Below, in pieces: positions 36,115 through 43,449 of a stretch of DNA of 64,000 bases. How positions within the stretch are numbered: the stretch's first letter is position 1; every line of letters starts with the position of its first letter. The position numbers and the translations under genes are program-made. Below the pieces are notes generated by a model, which had not been told where the DNA came from, searched no databases, and was given only the letters and a program-made list of their open reading frames with translations. This DNA is from Liolophura sinensis (taxonomy: Eukaryota; Mollusca; Polyplacophora; Chitonida; Chitonidae), in NCBI RefSeq assembly GCF_032854445.1, contig NC_088302.1:51428046-51492045 (forward strand). The letters are read 5' to 3'.

Positions 36115-37425
36115 TCAACTGGCGAAGTCACAGAGCACGTTTCGGCTTTGGTCTATTTCTATGATATTGCTGAATTCAGCGTAGCACACCACGTTAATGG
36201 TTTCCGGCAGTGGTTTGGCAAACCGCATCTCCAGGCGCAAATCCCCTTTTTGTACCAGGTTCAGTTGGTGGTCATCGTGGAGGCTAGGGGTCAAGTCGAA
36301 ACAAAACAGCGTGTGGCCTTCGGCGAATGTGGTGCGCTTGATATTGTTTCCCTCGTCGTGGAACGCTTTCCCCGTGTGGGTAAAGAGGTTCATGTACGTG
36401 CGGATGAAATTCTCGTTCTCAAAGTCGGGTGTCAGGGGCTTGGTTGGAATCTGACGACCGCCGACGTACAAGGCGACGAAGTTTGTGTAGTAGTGTCGGA
36501 AACGAAACGGGTTTTTAGTGTAGTCCCCGTCAAAAGCCTTGTTGCTCACACACCCCACCACTAAACGTGTCGGTAAGCTGCCCAGAAATAGGTTTTGTTC
36601 ATTGATGAGGGTGTGGCCTCTGGGGACAGAGAAATACTTGGTCAGCACGCGGCGGATTGGGTACTTGGCAGGAGCTTTGGCCAAGGCTTTCAAATGCCCC
36701 AGTTGCACACCGCTGGTGATTTTCACTTTGCGCACAAAGATCAAGACCTCCTCCAAGCGAGTCTTGTAGCCGGGAGCGGCTTCATCGGACATCAAAGCAA
36801 ACGAATCCTTAGCCGGGGTGAGACGGATGCGGACCGTGACGTTGTTGAGCAGGTGTCGGTGTTGCAGGAACATGTCACAATGCAGGCGACCCAGCATGTC
36901 AACCGACCGACTTTCAGCCGTGCACTCCAGCCGATCGACAAACCCATCGTTGGTGTCACTCATCGTGTCAAACTTTCCTGGGGTGTCCGCATACCACAAG
37001 GCAGCAGACAGCTGGCTCTTTTTAGCCTCTTTACCGTAAGACAACAATGTCCCCAAGTAAGCCCGGTATGGGTACATGTTGGTGGACGGCGTGATGAGTT
37101 TATCGTTCAGGGAGACGTCGACCTGTCGCCACATGGATTGTATCCACAGGTTAGTCGGAGCCACCTTCTTGTCAGCCGCCACAGCCGTCCCGTCCCCGTT
37201 GAGGATTTTTGCCTTCACGTACAGCATGGTGTTGGCCAAGTCCAAGTAAGTGTCTGCGTCAGCGTTGGTGATGACAAATTCTACAGGTCCCACATCACTC
37301 AGGCTGGCGATGGGGCTGTAAGCATCCCAGCGGCCTTCTCGAACGCTGGTGTCGGTCGGGGGTAAGGTCCACAAATCAAACTCACTGCTGACGGACGGGC
37401 AGCATTCGGGGTGGGGAAGAGCCAT
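36115..37425 (-). CDS. MCP: Major capsid protein (double jelly-roll, F54H12.2-like)
   Basis: 436 aa. The start ATG at 37425 has a strong Kozak context (GCCATGG). The sequence resembles the proteins annotated in animal genomes as 'uncharacterized protein F54H12.2-like', which are Polinton major capsid proteins. Recognisable stretches are D-L-W-T-L-P-P-T-D-T-S near the N-terminus, W-R-Q-V-D-V-S-L-N-D near 105, and F-C-F-D-L-T-P near 385. The fold is known for the family and not derivable from one sequence. It lies between the small basic protein (31-base gap) and the protease (25-base gap). No frameshift or stop. Confidence 0.9.
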   Translation of the reverse strand: MALPHPECCPSVSSEFDLWTLPPTDTSVREGRWDAYSPIASLSDVGPVEFVITNADADTYLDLANTMLYVKAKILNGDGTAVAADKKVAPTNLWIQSMWRQVDVSLNDKLITPSTNMYPYRAYLGTLLSYGKEAKKSQLSAALWYADTPGKFDTMSDTNDGFVDRLECTAESRSVDMLGRLHCDMFLQHRHLLNNVTVRIRLTPAKDSFALMSDEAAPGYKTRLEEVLIFVRKVKITSGVQLGHLKALAKAPAKYPIRRVLTKYFSVPRGHTLINEQNLFLGSLPTRLVVGCVSNKAFDGDYTKNPFRFRHYYTNFVALYVGGRQIPTKPLTPDFENENFIRTYMNLFTHTGKAFHDEGNNIKRTTFAEGHTLFCFDLTPSLHDDHQLNLVQKGDLRLEMRFAKPLPETINVVCYAEFSNIIEIDQSRNVLCDFAS

Positions 37426-37456
37426 GGCTTGTGTATGTGCGCGTGCGCGTGTGTGT

Positions 37457-37921
37457 TTAGCTGAAAATATCCGGTGGATTCAGGGCATTCGATGTGGCTC
37501 GAGCTTTGATGTGTCTTCTTCTGGGCTTGACGGCACGTCTTTTAAGTCCCACGTGTCGGTGACGAGTGGGCGTGACGCGCGGTGTCTTCCGTTTTATAGG
37601 CTCACCCAGTAACCGCTGTCGGGCGTAGCGACTAGCTTTGACCAGCAGCTGTTTTCCAGTCGCCAAACCGCGTCGTTTCAAAGCCTGTTGTGGTGACACG
37701 CCCCCACTCAGCACGTCCCCCACGACTTGCAGTCCTGTTCGTAACGCCGTTTTGCCCAGTGCTTTCACAGCCGGCGAGGTTAACAAGGGTTGCGGGAGGA
37801 GTTTGCTGAGACCGCCCAGCAAACCGTGACCGCGCTGGACAGCCACACCCCGAAACACAGGTAACCCACCTCCGCCGGCTTGTTTGGTGTAATAGTCGAT
37901 GTAAGCCTGCTGTGATGCCAT
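37457..37921 (-). CDS. Small basic virion-type protein with adenain-type cleavage sites
   Basis: 154 aa, with a Gly-rich N-terminal part (G-G-G-G-L-P-V-F-R-G), an amphipathic/hydrophobic middle and an Arg/Lys-rich C-terminus (R-R-H-I-K-A-R). Two sites fit the (M/I/L)-x-G-G/x rule for adenovirus-type proteases: L-L-G-G at 34-37 and L-S-G-G at 71-74. By position and character it resembles the adenoviral minor or core proteins (pVI/pX-like) that are processed by such a protease. That parallel is inference. Its ATG overlaps the stop of the penton gene (TAATG). Confidence 0.7.
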   Translation of the reverse strand: MASQQAYIDYYTKQAGGGGLPVFRGVAVQRGHGLLGGLSKLLPQPLLTSPAVKALGKTALRTGLQVVGDVLSGGVSPQQALKRRGLATGKQLLVKASRYARQRLLGEPIKRKTPRVTPTRHRHVGLKRRAVKPRRRHIKARATSNALNPPDIFS

Positions 37922-38694
37922 TATTGCAAGGGTAAAGCACGCCGCTGTCGAAAGTGAAGTGTCACCACCACTTTACCGCGTTCAAATGCGACGGATCGAC
38001 CCGTGTCGTCCCTAATATCAATGTCCACCGTCGAGAAATGTTTGGACTGCACGGGGATGTATTCCACGTGTTGGAAAGTCTTGGAGACGTGCTCCCCATA
38101 CTGCCCTTCCGTGGTAACCGTCCGCAACAGCGGGGCCAACGTGTCCCCCACCACACGCGGTTCGATAATGTCTGTGTACACGTACAGCGTGGGGGTGCTG
38201 ATCGTTAAATCCTCGGCACCAACATACATGAGGTCCGCCGGTCCCATGAGCCATCCGTAGGGTAAATTCATGAGTTGCATTAGCCGTGGGCTGAAACCAA
38301 GCCCCAGTGGTTTCTCAAACCGCACGCTGTATTTCCGCTGCATATCGTCGAACTCAAACGTTAAGTCCCCGGCGTGCTCCTGGAGATCGCGGATCTCTGT
38401 CTCGCTTAACAATTTGGTCAACCCCCAGGCCAGGTCTTTGGGTGTCGGGTAGTAGCCGGCTGGTAATATGAGCTTATGCGTACCGTGGTGCGAGTCTTTT
38501 GGGGAGTCTATGGTATACCACACTTCACCTGACCGCACGTTAAACCAGGTCCGGGGATACTGTATTTCGACCAGCCCACATTCCCAGTCACCTGTCAAAT
38601 GGATGGGGCGGGGTAATTGGGTGGTGAAACGCGTCAAGGTATTGTTGGGGAAGTAGTCCAGCGAGCTGTTACTGGGTAGCGTCACGTAAAACAT
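37921..38694 (-). CDS. mCP: Minor capsid (penton, single jelly-roll) protein
   Basis: 257 aa beginning M-F-Y-V-T-L-P-S-N-S-S, then P-N-N-T-L-T-R-F-T-T, W-E-C-G-L-V-E-I-Q-Y-P and G-Y-Y-P-T. This is the characteristic N-terminal half of Polinton penton proteins. It should form the vertex capsomers around the major capsid lattice. The stop TAA shares its final A with the ATG of the next gene (TAATG at 37919-37923), suggesting coupled translation. A 64-base gap with TATTAATTAAATA lies upstream. Confidence 0.85.
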   Translation of the reverse strand: MFYVTLPSNSSLDYFPNNTLTRFTTQLPRPIHLTGDWECGLVEIQYPRTWFNVRSGEVWYTIDSPKDSHHGTHKLILPAGYYPTPKDLAWGLTKLLSETEIRDLQEHAGDLTFEFDDMQRKYSVRFEKPLGLGFSPRLMQLMNLPYGWLMGPADLMYVGAEDLTISTPTLYVYTDIIEPRVVGDTLAPLLRTVTTEGQYGEHVSKTFQHVEYIPVQSKHFSTVDIDIRDDTGRSVAFERGKVVVTLHFRQRRALPLQ

Positions 38695-38758
38695 GGTGTG
38701 GGTGAGATGATCTCCCTCAGGTGGACTGATCGTTTTGTCCTCTGGTGCCTGTATTTAA

Positions 38759-39472
38759 TTAATAGGGACTCCACCTGAGCGGGCGTATGATAGATGAAGC
38801 GGGCCGGAGTTCAGGTCGCTGGCCTCGTCGCGTCTTCTTGGGTCGCTTTGGTGTGGTGTGTGTGGTGTGTGTGGTGTGTGGTGTGTGTGTGGAATTAGAG
38901 GTGGTAGTGGAGGGCCTGGTTTTTTTTTTATGTTGGCTGGTCGGGGTTCTGGCGATCGGGGGATTCCCCAACTCGGTCGGGGGATTCCCCAGCTCGGCGG
39001 GTGTGCTCATTTTTTCCCGCACCCAAGCCCGGTAGTGATCCCGGGGTATTGAGCGCTCGTGTGAGGGGCTAGGGGTGGTAGGGGTGGTAGGGATGGTAGG
39101 GGTGGTAGGCTGGAGGGTTTGGGTCGGGGTGTCTAACATCGCCTTGTCCGCCTCGCTCAAAAATCGACTGGCTGTGGATTTGGCCTGAGGTGGGATCGAA
39201 CTCGGTCGCTGTCCGATTTGGTATTGATCTTGAAACGTTCGGTACCGTTGAAGGGTGTGGTGATATCGCTGTATTTTCTCCTCGTCCGAGAGAGTCCTGT
39301 CGTGGAGGATTGAGGCCATCTCTTGATCGAGCGTGTTGAGGGCTTTCACCGTACTGGGGACGGGGTATGGGGAGCTGGGATGGGCTGGAGGTGGATGGGC
39401 TGGAGGTGAAGGTCGTGTGAGCGTCTCTAAGAGCCGTGGCTCGACCAAGGCCATTTTCTTGGCGTGCTGCAT
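38759..39472 (-). CDS. Conserved Polinton protein of unknown function (low-complexity C-terminus)
   Basis: 237 aa. The first ~105 residues are conserved in type: K-K-M-A-L-V-E-P-R-L-L-E-T-L, then L-D-Q-E-M-A-S-I-L and a helical R-Y-H-H-T-L-Q-R-Y. I recall this as a regular neighbour of the Polinton capsid genes; its function is unknown to me. The remainder is Thr/Pro-rich, including an (H-T-T)n run encoded by a GTGTG repeat, and ends in a basic K-R-P-K-K-T-R-R stretch. Its ATG overlaps the stop of the upstream gene (TAATG at 39470-39474). Confidence 0.75.
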   Translation of the reverse strand: MQHAKKMALVEPRLLETLTRPSPPAHPPPAHPSSPYPVPSTVKALNTLDQEMASILHDRTLSDEEKIQRYHHTLQRYRTFQDQYQIGQRPSSIPPQAKSTASRFLSEADKAMLDTPTQTLQPTTPTIPTTPTTPSPSHERSIPRDHYRAWVREKMSTPAELGNPPTELGNPPIARTPTSQHKKKTRPSTTTSNSTHTPHTTHTTHTTPKRPKKTRRGQRPELRPASSIIRPLRWSPY

Positions 39473-39858
39473 TACCTCCCACCAGCTATAGCCTTACTAG
39501 TGACTCCCTTAACGACACCGCCGACAACACCCCCGAGAACGGCTGGTACAATGGCTTTGGCGAGGAGGGGAGCGAGTAGCAGTGGCAGGAATCCACCACG
39601 TTGAACAATCCGTCCTTTCTTATGCAGGGGAACACTTTTCTTCACCAAAGTGCGAAGACCCGTCTTGTGTCGCTGTAACTTCACCTTCTGAGCCGGCGAG
39701 AGTGGGACGTTTCCATTTAACACATTCTTAGCACATTCACATAAGCACCGGAGTAATCCTGGATCGTTACCCCGCAGCACAGCCTGACGAATAGAGGGGG
39801 TGGCTCGCGCGAGCAGGGTTAATAAGGGACCGTAACGTTGGAGACGGTGTGACCTCAT
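39472..39858 (-). CDS. Conserved small Polinton protein with hydrophobic Gly-rich tail
   Basis: 128 aa from the first true ATG at 39858; upstream in-frame codons to 39882 lack an ATG. It contains E-C-A-K-N-V-L-N-G-N-V-P-L-S and a basic helix, then R-G-G-F-L-P and a hydrophobic, Gly-rich C-terminus (~90-117) that could insert in a membrane. I recall related proteins next to Polinton packaging and capsid genes, possibly a minor virion protein. It is the first gene after a promoter-like gap (39859-40071) with a TATA-like box and the dispersed motif. Confidence 0.75.
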   Translation of the reverse strand: MRSHRLQRYGPLLTLLARATPSIRQAVLRGNDPGLLRCLCECAKNVLNGNVPLSPAQKVKLQRHKTGLRTLVKKSVPLHKKGRIVQRGGFLPLLLAPLLAKAIVPAVLGGVVGGVVKGVTSKAIAGGR

Positions 39859-39891
39859 CACGGGTCGTCGTCGTGAGAGCAACTGAGGTGA

Positions 39892-40068
39892 TAGACTGTG
39901 TGTTCAAAGTTTTATGCTGACACACTGACACACTGACCTAGTCACCGCTCGCCGCAATAATACACTGTTTTACCAGTCCGTCAGCTGACACGTCAGCCCA
40001 CCCACCAGCCTACCCACCAGCCAGCCAGCCAAAACAAACTGATGTGATAGATTGTAGGTTCAAAGTTG
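39892..40068 (-). repeat. Direct repeat flanking the capsid promoter gap
   Basis: AACTGAGGTGATAGACTG...GTTCAAAGTT at 39892-39911 recurs as AACTGATGTGATAGATTG...GTTCAAAGTT at about 40037-40062, roughly 145 bases apart. The repeat may be a duplicated regulatory site. Between them lie short (CCAC/CAGC)n-like runs. Confidence 0.6.
39905..39938 (-). promoter_or_regulatory. Putative capsid-cluster promoter
   Basis: On the minus strand the dispersed motif (GTCAGTGTGTCAGTGTGTCA, 39918-39938) lies directly upstream of CATAAAACTTTG (TATA-like, 39905-39916), about 50 bases before the ATG at 39858. Confidence 0.5.
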
Positions 40069-40071
40069 GTG

Positions 40072-40689
40072 TTATGACTTGGGGAGATAGGCGTGTTGAA
40101 TCTCCCCGGGGAAAATGTGGGTGCGAAGTCGCAGGTGATCGGGTGTGGTTTGCTTGAAATCCACCAGCAAATACCCGTGAGGTTCAGCCGTGGCATCTTC
40201 AAAGGCCTCGCGCACGTACTGTGTCCGCCCTGGAGCCATTTGTTTAGCGATCGTGGTAATTTGGGATACATCTCGCGGGTTTTTGAACAGCACCAAGTAG
40301 TGTGCGTTCAGACTGATGGTCCGATGGTCTTTGGTTTTGTTAAACAAATTCTGCACGATGTACACCACGCTGATATTGCGGTGGTGACTGCCTTTGGTGA
40401 AGAGTTTTGTCACGCGATCGTCGGCTTCAGCCATCAAATCATCCACGACGACTAACGTCCGCTCCCCCGGGTCGAAACTGGACGGGCTGGGCACACCTTC
40501 TTCAAACTGAACGTGAGGTAACGTGGTGTACAATGGCTGCCACTCCCCGTAACACCAGACGATGCGTTGTGGGGGCGGATGAATGAGAGCTGGAGCGTGT
40601 TCCACTAACCGTTTCACAAACACAGACTTCCCAGATCCCGTCGGGCCGCTGACAATGCAGGTAAAGGGATGCTCCCATCGCGTGTCCAT
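40072..40689 (-). CDS. ATP: A32-like DNA-packaging ATPase (FtsK/HerA superfamily)
   Basis: 205 aa. Walker A is G-P-T-G-S-G-K-S at residues 15-22, Walker B is L-V-V-V-D-D-L at 79-85, and a sensor-like I-V-Q-N-L lies at 111-115. It should pump element DNA into capsids. Length is typical for Polinton ATPases. The ATG is only 8 bases after the stop of the upstream membrane protein gene. No lesion. Confidence 0.9.
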   Translation of the reverse strand: MDTRWEHPFTCIVSGPTGSGKSVFVKRLVEHAPALIHPPPQRIVWCYGEWQPLYTTLPHVQFEEGVPSPSSFDPGERTLVVVDDLMAEADDRVTKLFTKGSHHRNISVVYIVQNLFNKTKDHRTISLNAHYLVLFKNPRDVSQITTIAKQMAPGRTQYVREAFEDATAEPHGYLLVDFKQTTPDHLRLRTHIFPGEIQHAYLPKS

Positions 40690-40697
40690 GGGTAGAA

Positions 40698-41363
40698 CTA
40701 GCTCCGTCGGCGGTTTGGATCGTCGTACGGGTGGGGGTGGTGGATAGTGGGGGGAGTGACGGCAGGTGATGGTACCTGTGTCGCCTGCGTTGCCTGTGTT
40801 GCCTGTGTTGGCTGTGTTACCTGTGCTGCCTGTCTTGCCTGTGTTGCCTGTGTTACCTGTGTTACCTGTGTTACCTGTGTTGTGTTAGGGGGTAGATAGA
40901 CAGGTGTGGAAATGATGCCCGGTATTGGTGTGGTGGAGTGAGTAGGGGTGGGTGAAGGGGGTGAGGAGTTTGAAGAGTTTGAGGAGTTTGAGGAGTTTGA
41001 GGAGTTTGAGGAGAGTGGGTGTCGTCGGTGTAGTGTGGTTGTGGTGGGTGTGGAGGGTTGTGACGTGGGAGTTCGATCCCAGCTCGGGGTAATGGCGCTA
41101 GTGGCAGTGACGGCGTTCTCGGTATTGTCAAACCGACGGGCAATTGACGGTGGATGGGGTGGCGGTACAGGTGTCCCAATCCAGCGGAAACGCGTCTTGT
41201 TTAATTGTCCTCGTAGATATTGGAGGGTTGACTGGTCTTGGAGTAGTTGTAGGCTGAGTTCCGCAGCCAATCCACCCACTAAAGCACCGATGTACAAGAG
41301 AACGCCCAGTACGGCTGCTACGGTCCCTTTATTCTCGCGCAAGCCTTGTATACACCGATCCAT
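40698..41363 (-). CDS. Membrane-anchored low-complexity protein
   Basis: 221 aa. There is a single hydrophobic segment at residues ~13-35, then about 35 ordinary residues, then a Pro/Thr/Ser-rich stalk. The stalk has (N-S-S)n at ~118-133, each a potential N-glycosylation site, and T-Q-A/T-Q-V triplets at ~161-197, both encoded by 9-base DNA repeats. I do not recognise the family. The layout would fit a surface stalk or envelope protein. It sits between the integrase (50-base gap, with TATTTAAA overlapping the integrase stop) and the ATPase (8-base gap). Confidence 0.65.
   Translation of the reverse strand: MDRCIQGLRENKGTVAAVLGVLLYIGALVGGLAAELSLQLLQDQSTLQYLRGQLNKTRFRWIGTPVPPPHPPSIARRFDNTENAVTATSAITPSWDRTPTSQPSTPTTTTLHRRHPLSSNSSNSSNSSNSSNSSPPSPTPTHSTTPIPGIISTPVYLPPNTTQVTQVTQVTQATQARQAAQVTQPTQATQATQATQVPSPAVTPPTIHHPHPYDDPNRRRS
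41328..41333 (-). terminator. Possible poly(A) signal for the integrase transcript
   Basis: AATAAA on the minus strand about 80 bases past the integrase stop, inside the start of the next gene. This is a weak candidate. Confidence 0.3.
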
Positions 41364-41413
41364 CCCTTAAGGCAGGTCAGTCGGAAGTGGTAGCGACCCC
41401 GTTAGCCTCGGGT

Positions 41414-42535
41414 TTAAATACGTTTCACGTCCGTGGCCGGCACCCAAGAATTAAAGCTGGGTGGATAACCGACCCACTTCACCCAATAGTACAGTTTCCC
41501 TCGCCGCCGCTCCCTTTTTAAGATCTTCTCCACCTGATAAAACTTATCCACCGCGGCTGTCACCGGTTGGAGTTCGGTTTCGTAAAACGTCCCTAGCAAT
41601 TGGTCCCCGTTCAAATCCTCCAGTGTGTACACAGCAGGCTGTCGAGGATGGGAGCGGACGATGCGGAACATTTCCGTGCTCCAATTCGGCAGGTATGATT
41701 TTTCAAATTTCCCTTTCACTTTACTGATACGCACGAGATCCCCGACCCGATACCGGTGGACCGAGCGTTTGTGTGTGGATGGACCGTACAAGACTTGCCG
41801 GACTTCCTTCTGGTTCTGGGGAGTGACGTCGATAGGGGCTCGTCGTATGCTTCGGTGGTAGGCTTGATTGTAACCGCGAACCAGCGCCGGTAAGGCGTCC
41901 AGGTAGCGCCGAGTGTTGTGAGCGGTGAAATATTTGTACATGCGACCTTTCAAAGTGCGGTTGAACCGTTCTACCGCGGAGGCTTTGGTTTCGTTAAACG
42001 TGTGAAAGAAAAACACCCCTTTGTCCTTTAAAAAGGCTTGAAAGGGTCTGTTCAGAAACTCTTTCCCCTCGTCCGTTTGCAGGTACAACGGTCGGCGACC
42101 CGTCTTGAAAATCTGTTGAAATGCCTCGATCAAACGAGCCCCGGTTTTGGCCCGGAGTGGGATCACCCAGGCATACTTGGAGAGCACATCGATGCAGGTC
42201 AGTAGGTAACGGTTGTTGTCATTCTCTTTGGCGAACGCTGTCATGTCGACCAGGTCCGCCTGCCACTGACTGTCCATACCCCCAACCACCACTCGGTTAC
42301 GCGGGTAATGGCGGCGTGCAGGTCGGTGGAGTGTGTACGTGTCCTGCTGAGCCAGCCAAGCCGACACGTGGGTTCGACTCACTTTGAGTCCCTGTTGTCG
42401 AGCTGCCTTGAGCAGGGGTTGAACCCCGCTGTAAGCCGCTGGACTGTCCGGGTTGTAATACAAAGCATGGAGAGCGGTATCGATCGGGTTTGAACCACGA
42501 CCCGGCGTGATTGATTTTTTTTTCGTGCGAGGCAT
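41414..42535 (-). CDS. INT: Retroviral-type DDE integrase with C-terminal chromodomain
   Basis: 373 aa from the ATG at 42535 (M-P-R-T-K-K-K). The frame is open to 42682, but that part runs through the TATA box and is not expected to be translated. The catalytic triad is Asp94 (W-Q-A-D-L), Asp155 (L-Q-T-D-E-G) and Glu189 (A-V-E-R-F-N-R-T-L-K). The core is followed by an SH3-like region (R-V-G-D-L-V) and a chromodomain at ~332-373 (Y-Q-V-E-K-I-L, W-V-K-W-V-G-Y, S-W-V-P). It joins the TIRs to target DNA with a 6 bp stagger, matching the duplication seen. No lesions. Confidence 0.95.
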   Translation of the reverse strand: MPRTKKKSITPGRGSNPIDTALHALYYNPDSPAAYSGVQPLLKAARQQGLKVSRTHVSAWLAQQDTYTLHRPARRHYPRNRVVVGGMDSQWQADLVDMTAFAKENDNNRYLLTCIDVLSKYAWVIPLRAKTGARLIEAFQQIFKTGRRPLYLQTDEGKEFLNRPFQAFLKDKGVFFFHTFNETKASAVERFNRTLKGRMYKYFTAHNTRRYLDALPALVRGYNQAYHRSIRRAPIDVTPQNQKEVRQVLYGPSTHKRSVHRYRVGDLVRISKVKGKFEKSYLPNWSTEMFRIVRSHPRQPAVYTLEDLNGDQLLGTFYETELQPVTAAVDKFYQVEKILKRERRRGKLYYWVKWVGYPPSFNSWVPATDVKRI

Positions 42536-42600
42536 AGTCCACCACGTCGTCCTTGCTGCTTGGTGTCTGTTGTGTGTAATGAGTGAACCCACCTCACACC

Positions 42601-42652
42601 GCCTATATATAGTATAGAGTGGCCCTAGCCTGACACACTGACACACTGACCC
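42601..42652 (-). promoter_or_regulatory. Integrase promoter: TATA box plus dispersed motif
   Basis: On the minus strand, GGGTCAGTGTGTCAGTGTGTCA (42631-42652) is followed about 20 bases later by CTATATATAGG (42602-42612), a strong TATA box about 70 bases upstream of the integrase ATG. Confidence 0.65.
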
Positions 42653-42726
42653 AGTCCATATAAAAAGAAAACACAAAAACACCGGGGATGGATTCCATAG
42701 TAAGGGAACAGTATTATTAGTATTCT

Positions 42727-42994
42727 TTACAGCAATGTACAGGTCTGTAACACGGAGCGTTGATAGACCTCTGTTAACGTGGGCCGAGCAATCTCTACGT
42801 AATACGCTTGAATAGGTCGGGAATCCTCGACATGCTGACAGACGTCTTCAGTATACGCTTGCAGCACCTGCAGTCGTCCCCCGTTCACCCTACCATCCGC
42901 AAACATACTATGTAGTACACTTGTGTAGCTTCGCAGGTCGGTGACGACAGCGACCCAGTCTTTCCATTGCGGTGTTGTACGGAGCTTCGCCAGG
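42727..42994 (-). CDS. Hidden 3' exon (88 codons) downstream of the PC4-like gene
   Basis: A strong 3' splice site on the minus strand (a pyrimidine run, then TTTTCTAG) opens a frame of 88 codons ending in TAA at 42727-42729. It has no suitable ATG of its own. It encodes W-K-D-W-V-A-V-V-T-D-L-R-S-Y, G-R-V-N-G-G-R-L-Q-V-L and I-Q-A-Y-Y-V-E-I, an ordinary globular-looking composition that I do not recognise. Its phase fits both the donor at 43453 (end of the PC4-like frame) and a weaker donor after the RHIM-like exon (CACC/GTGACA near 43255). Confidence 0.6.
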
Positions 42995-43071
42995 CTAGAA
43001 AAGACATAAAGAAAACACCGTCGTCATTCTAATGCCGTCACCGACCGAACCCTAGCCACATCAATCAAAAC

Positions 43072-43100
43072 GATAGATAGATAGATAGATAGATAGACTA
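43072..43100 (+). repeat. (GATA)n microsatellite
   Basis: Six to seven tandem ATAG units in the putative intron between the RHIM-like exon and the last exon. Confidence 0.9.
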
Positions 43101-43167
43101 TCCCTACACCAACAGGTAAAGACAATAACCAACACCAAAGACCAGGGTCGTCAACCTGAAAACTTTT

Positions 43168-43177
43168 TTTATTTATT
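43168..43177 (-). terminator. Poly(A) signal after the RHIM-like exon
   Basis: AATAAATAAA on the minus strand about 75 bases past the TGA at 43249. A transcript ending here would use the RHIM-like C-terminus; one reading past it could use the exon at 42727-42994. Confidence 0.5.
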
Positions 43178-43248
43178 TTTTCGAACTCGAACAGTGAACA
43201 AACGAATGAACGAATAAATACATGCTGTAAGTGTCCATTATTTTGGTG

Positions 43249-43345
43249 TCACGGTGAGAAATGTCTCGTGATGATGATTGTATCGCCAATATGAAAGTCC
43301 TGACACTGGTCAATGTTTATAACGTGCATCACCCTAGTCATCTCC
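43249..43345 (-). CDS. Short exon with a RHIM-like motif
   Basis: The acceptor (TGTGTTTTTTACAG) precedes 43345. The frame continues in phase from the donor CGA/GTGAGT at 43453, which overlaps the stop of the 442-codon frame, giving a 108-base intron. The exon has about 31 codons to TGA at 43249. It contains V-I-N-I-D-Q-C-Q-D-F-H-I-G-D-T, which follows the spacing of RHIM amyloid motifs (N-I-x-x-C-x-x-V-Q-V/I-G-D in RIPK3-type proteins), with F-H-I-G in place of V-Q-V-G. The usual Asn three residues after the Gly is missing. RHIMs mediate necroptosis and innate-immune assemblies, and some animal DNA viruses carry them. The match is by eye and short. Confidence 0.45.
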
Positions 43346-43449
43346 CTGTAAAAAACACACATAGGTAAACACAAAACGAGAATGTATGAAGGGAAAAAAA
43401 AAAAAAAAAAAAGCTGGGTAAGGGTGGTGCAGTTAAAACAAAAACACAC

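Noticed and set aside
36090..36131. N-terminal extension of the protease
   Set aside because: It would start at GTG and overlap the capsid stop; the ATG at 36089 gives the expected N-terminus.
36595..37365. 256-codon + strand reading frame
   Set aside because: It lies entirely antisense to the major capsid gene, which has a clear family match; GC-rich coding DNA produces such shadows.
40093..40455. 120-codon + strand frame
   Set aside because: Antisense to the packaging ATPase, which has intact Walker motifs.
42536..42682. 49-codon N-terminal extension of the integrase
   Set aside because: It translates through the TATA box and the dispersed promoter motif; the ATG at 42535 matches the family's length.
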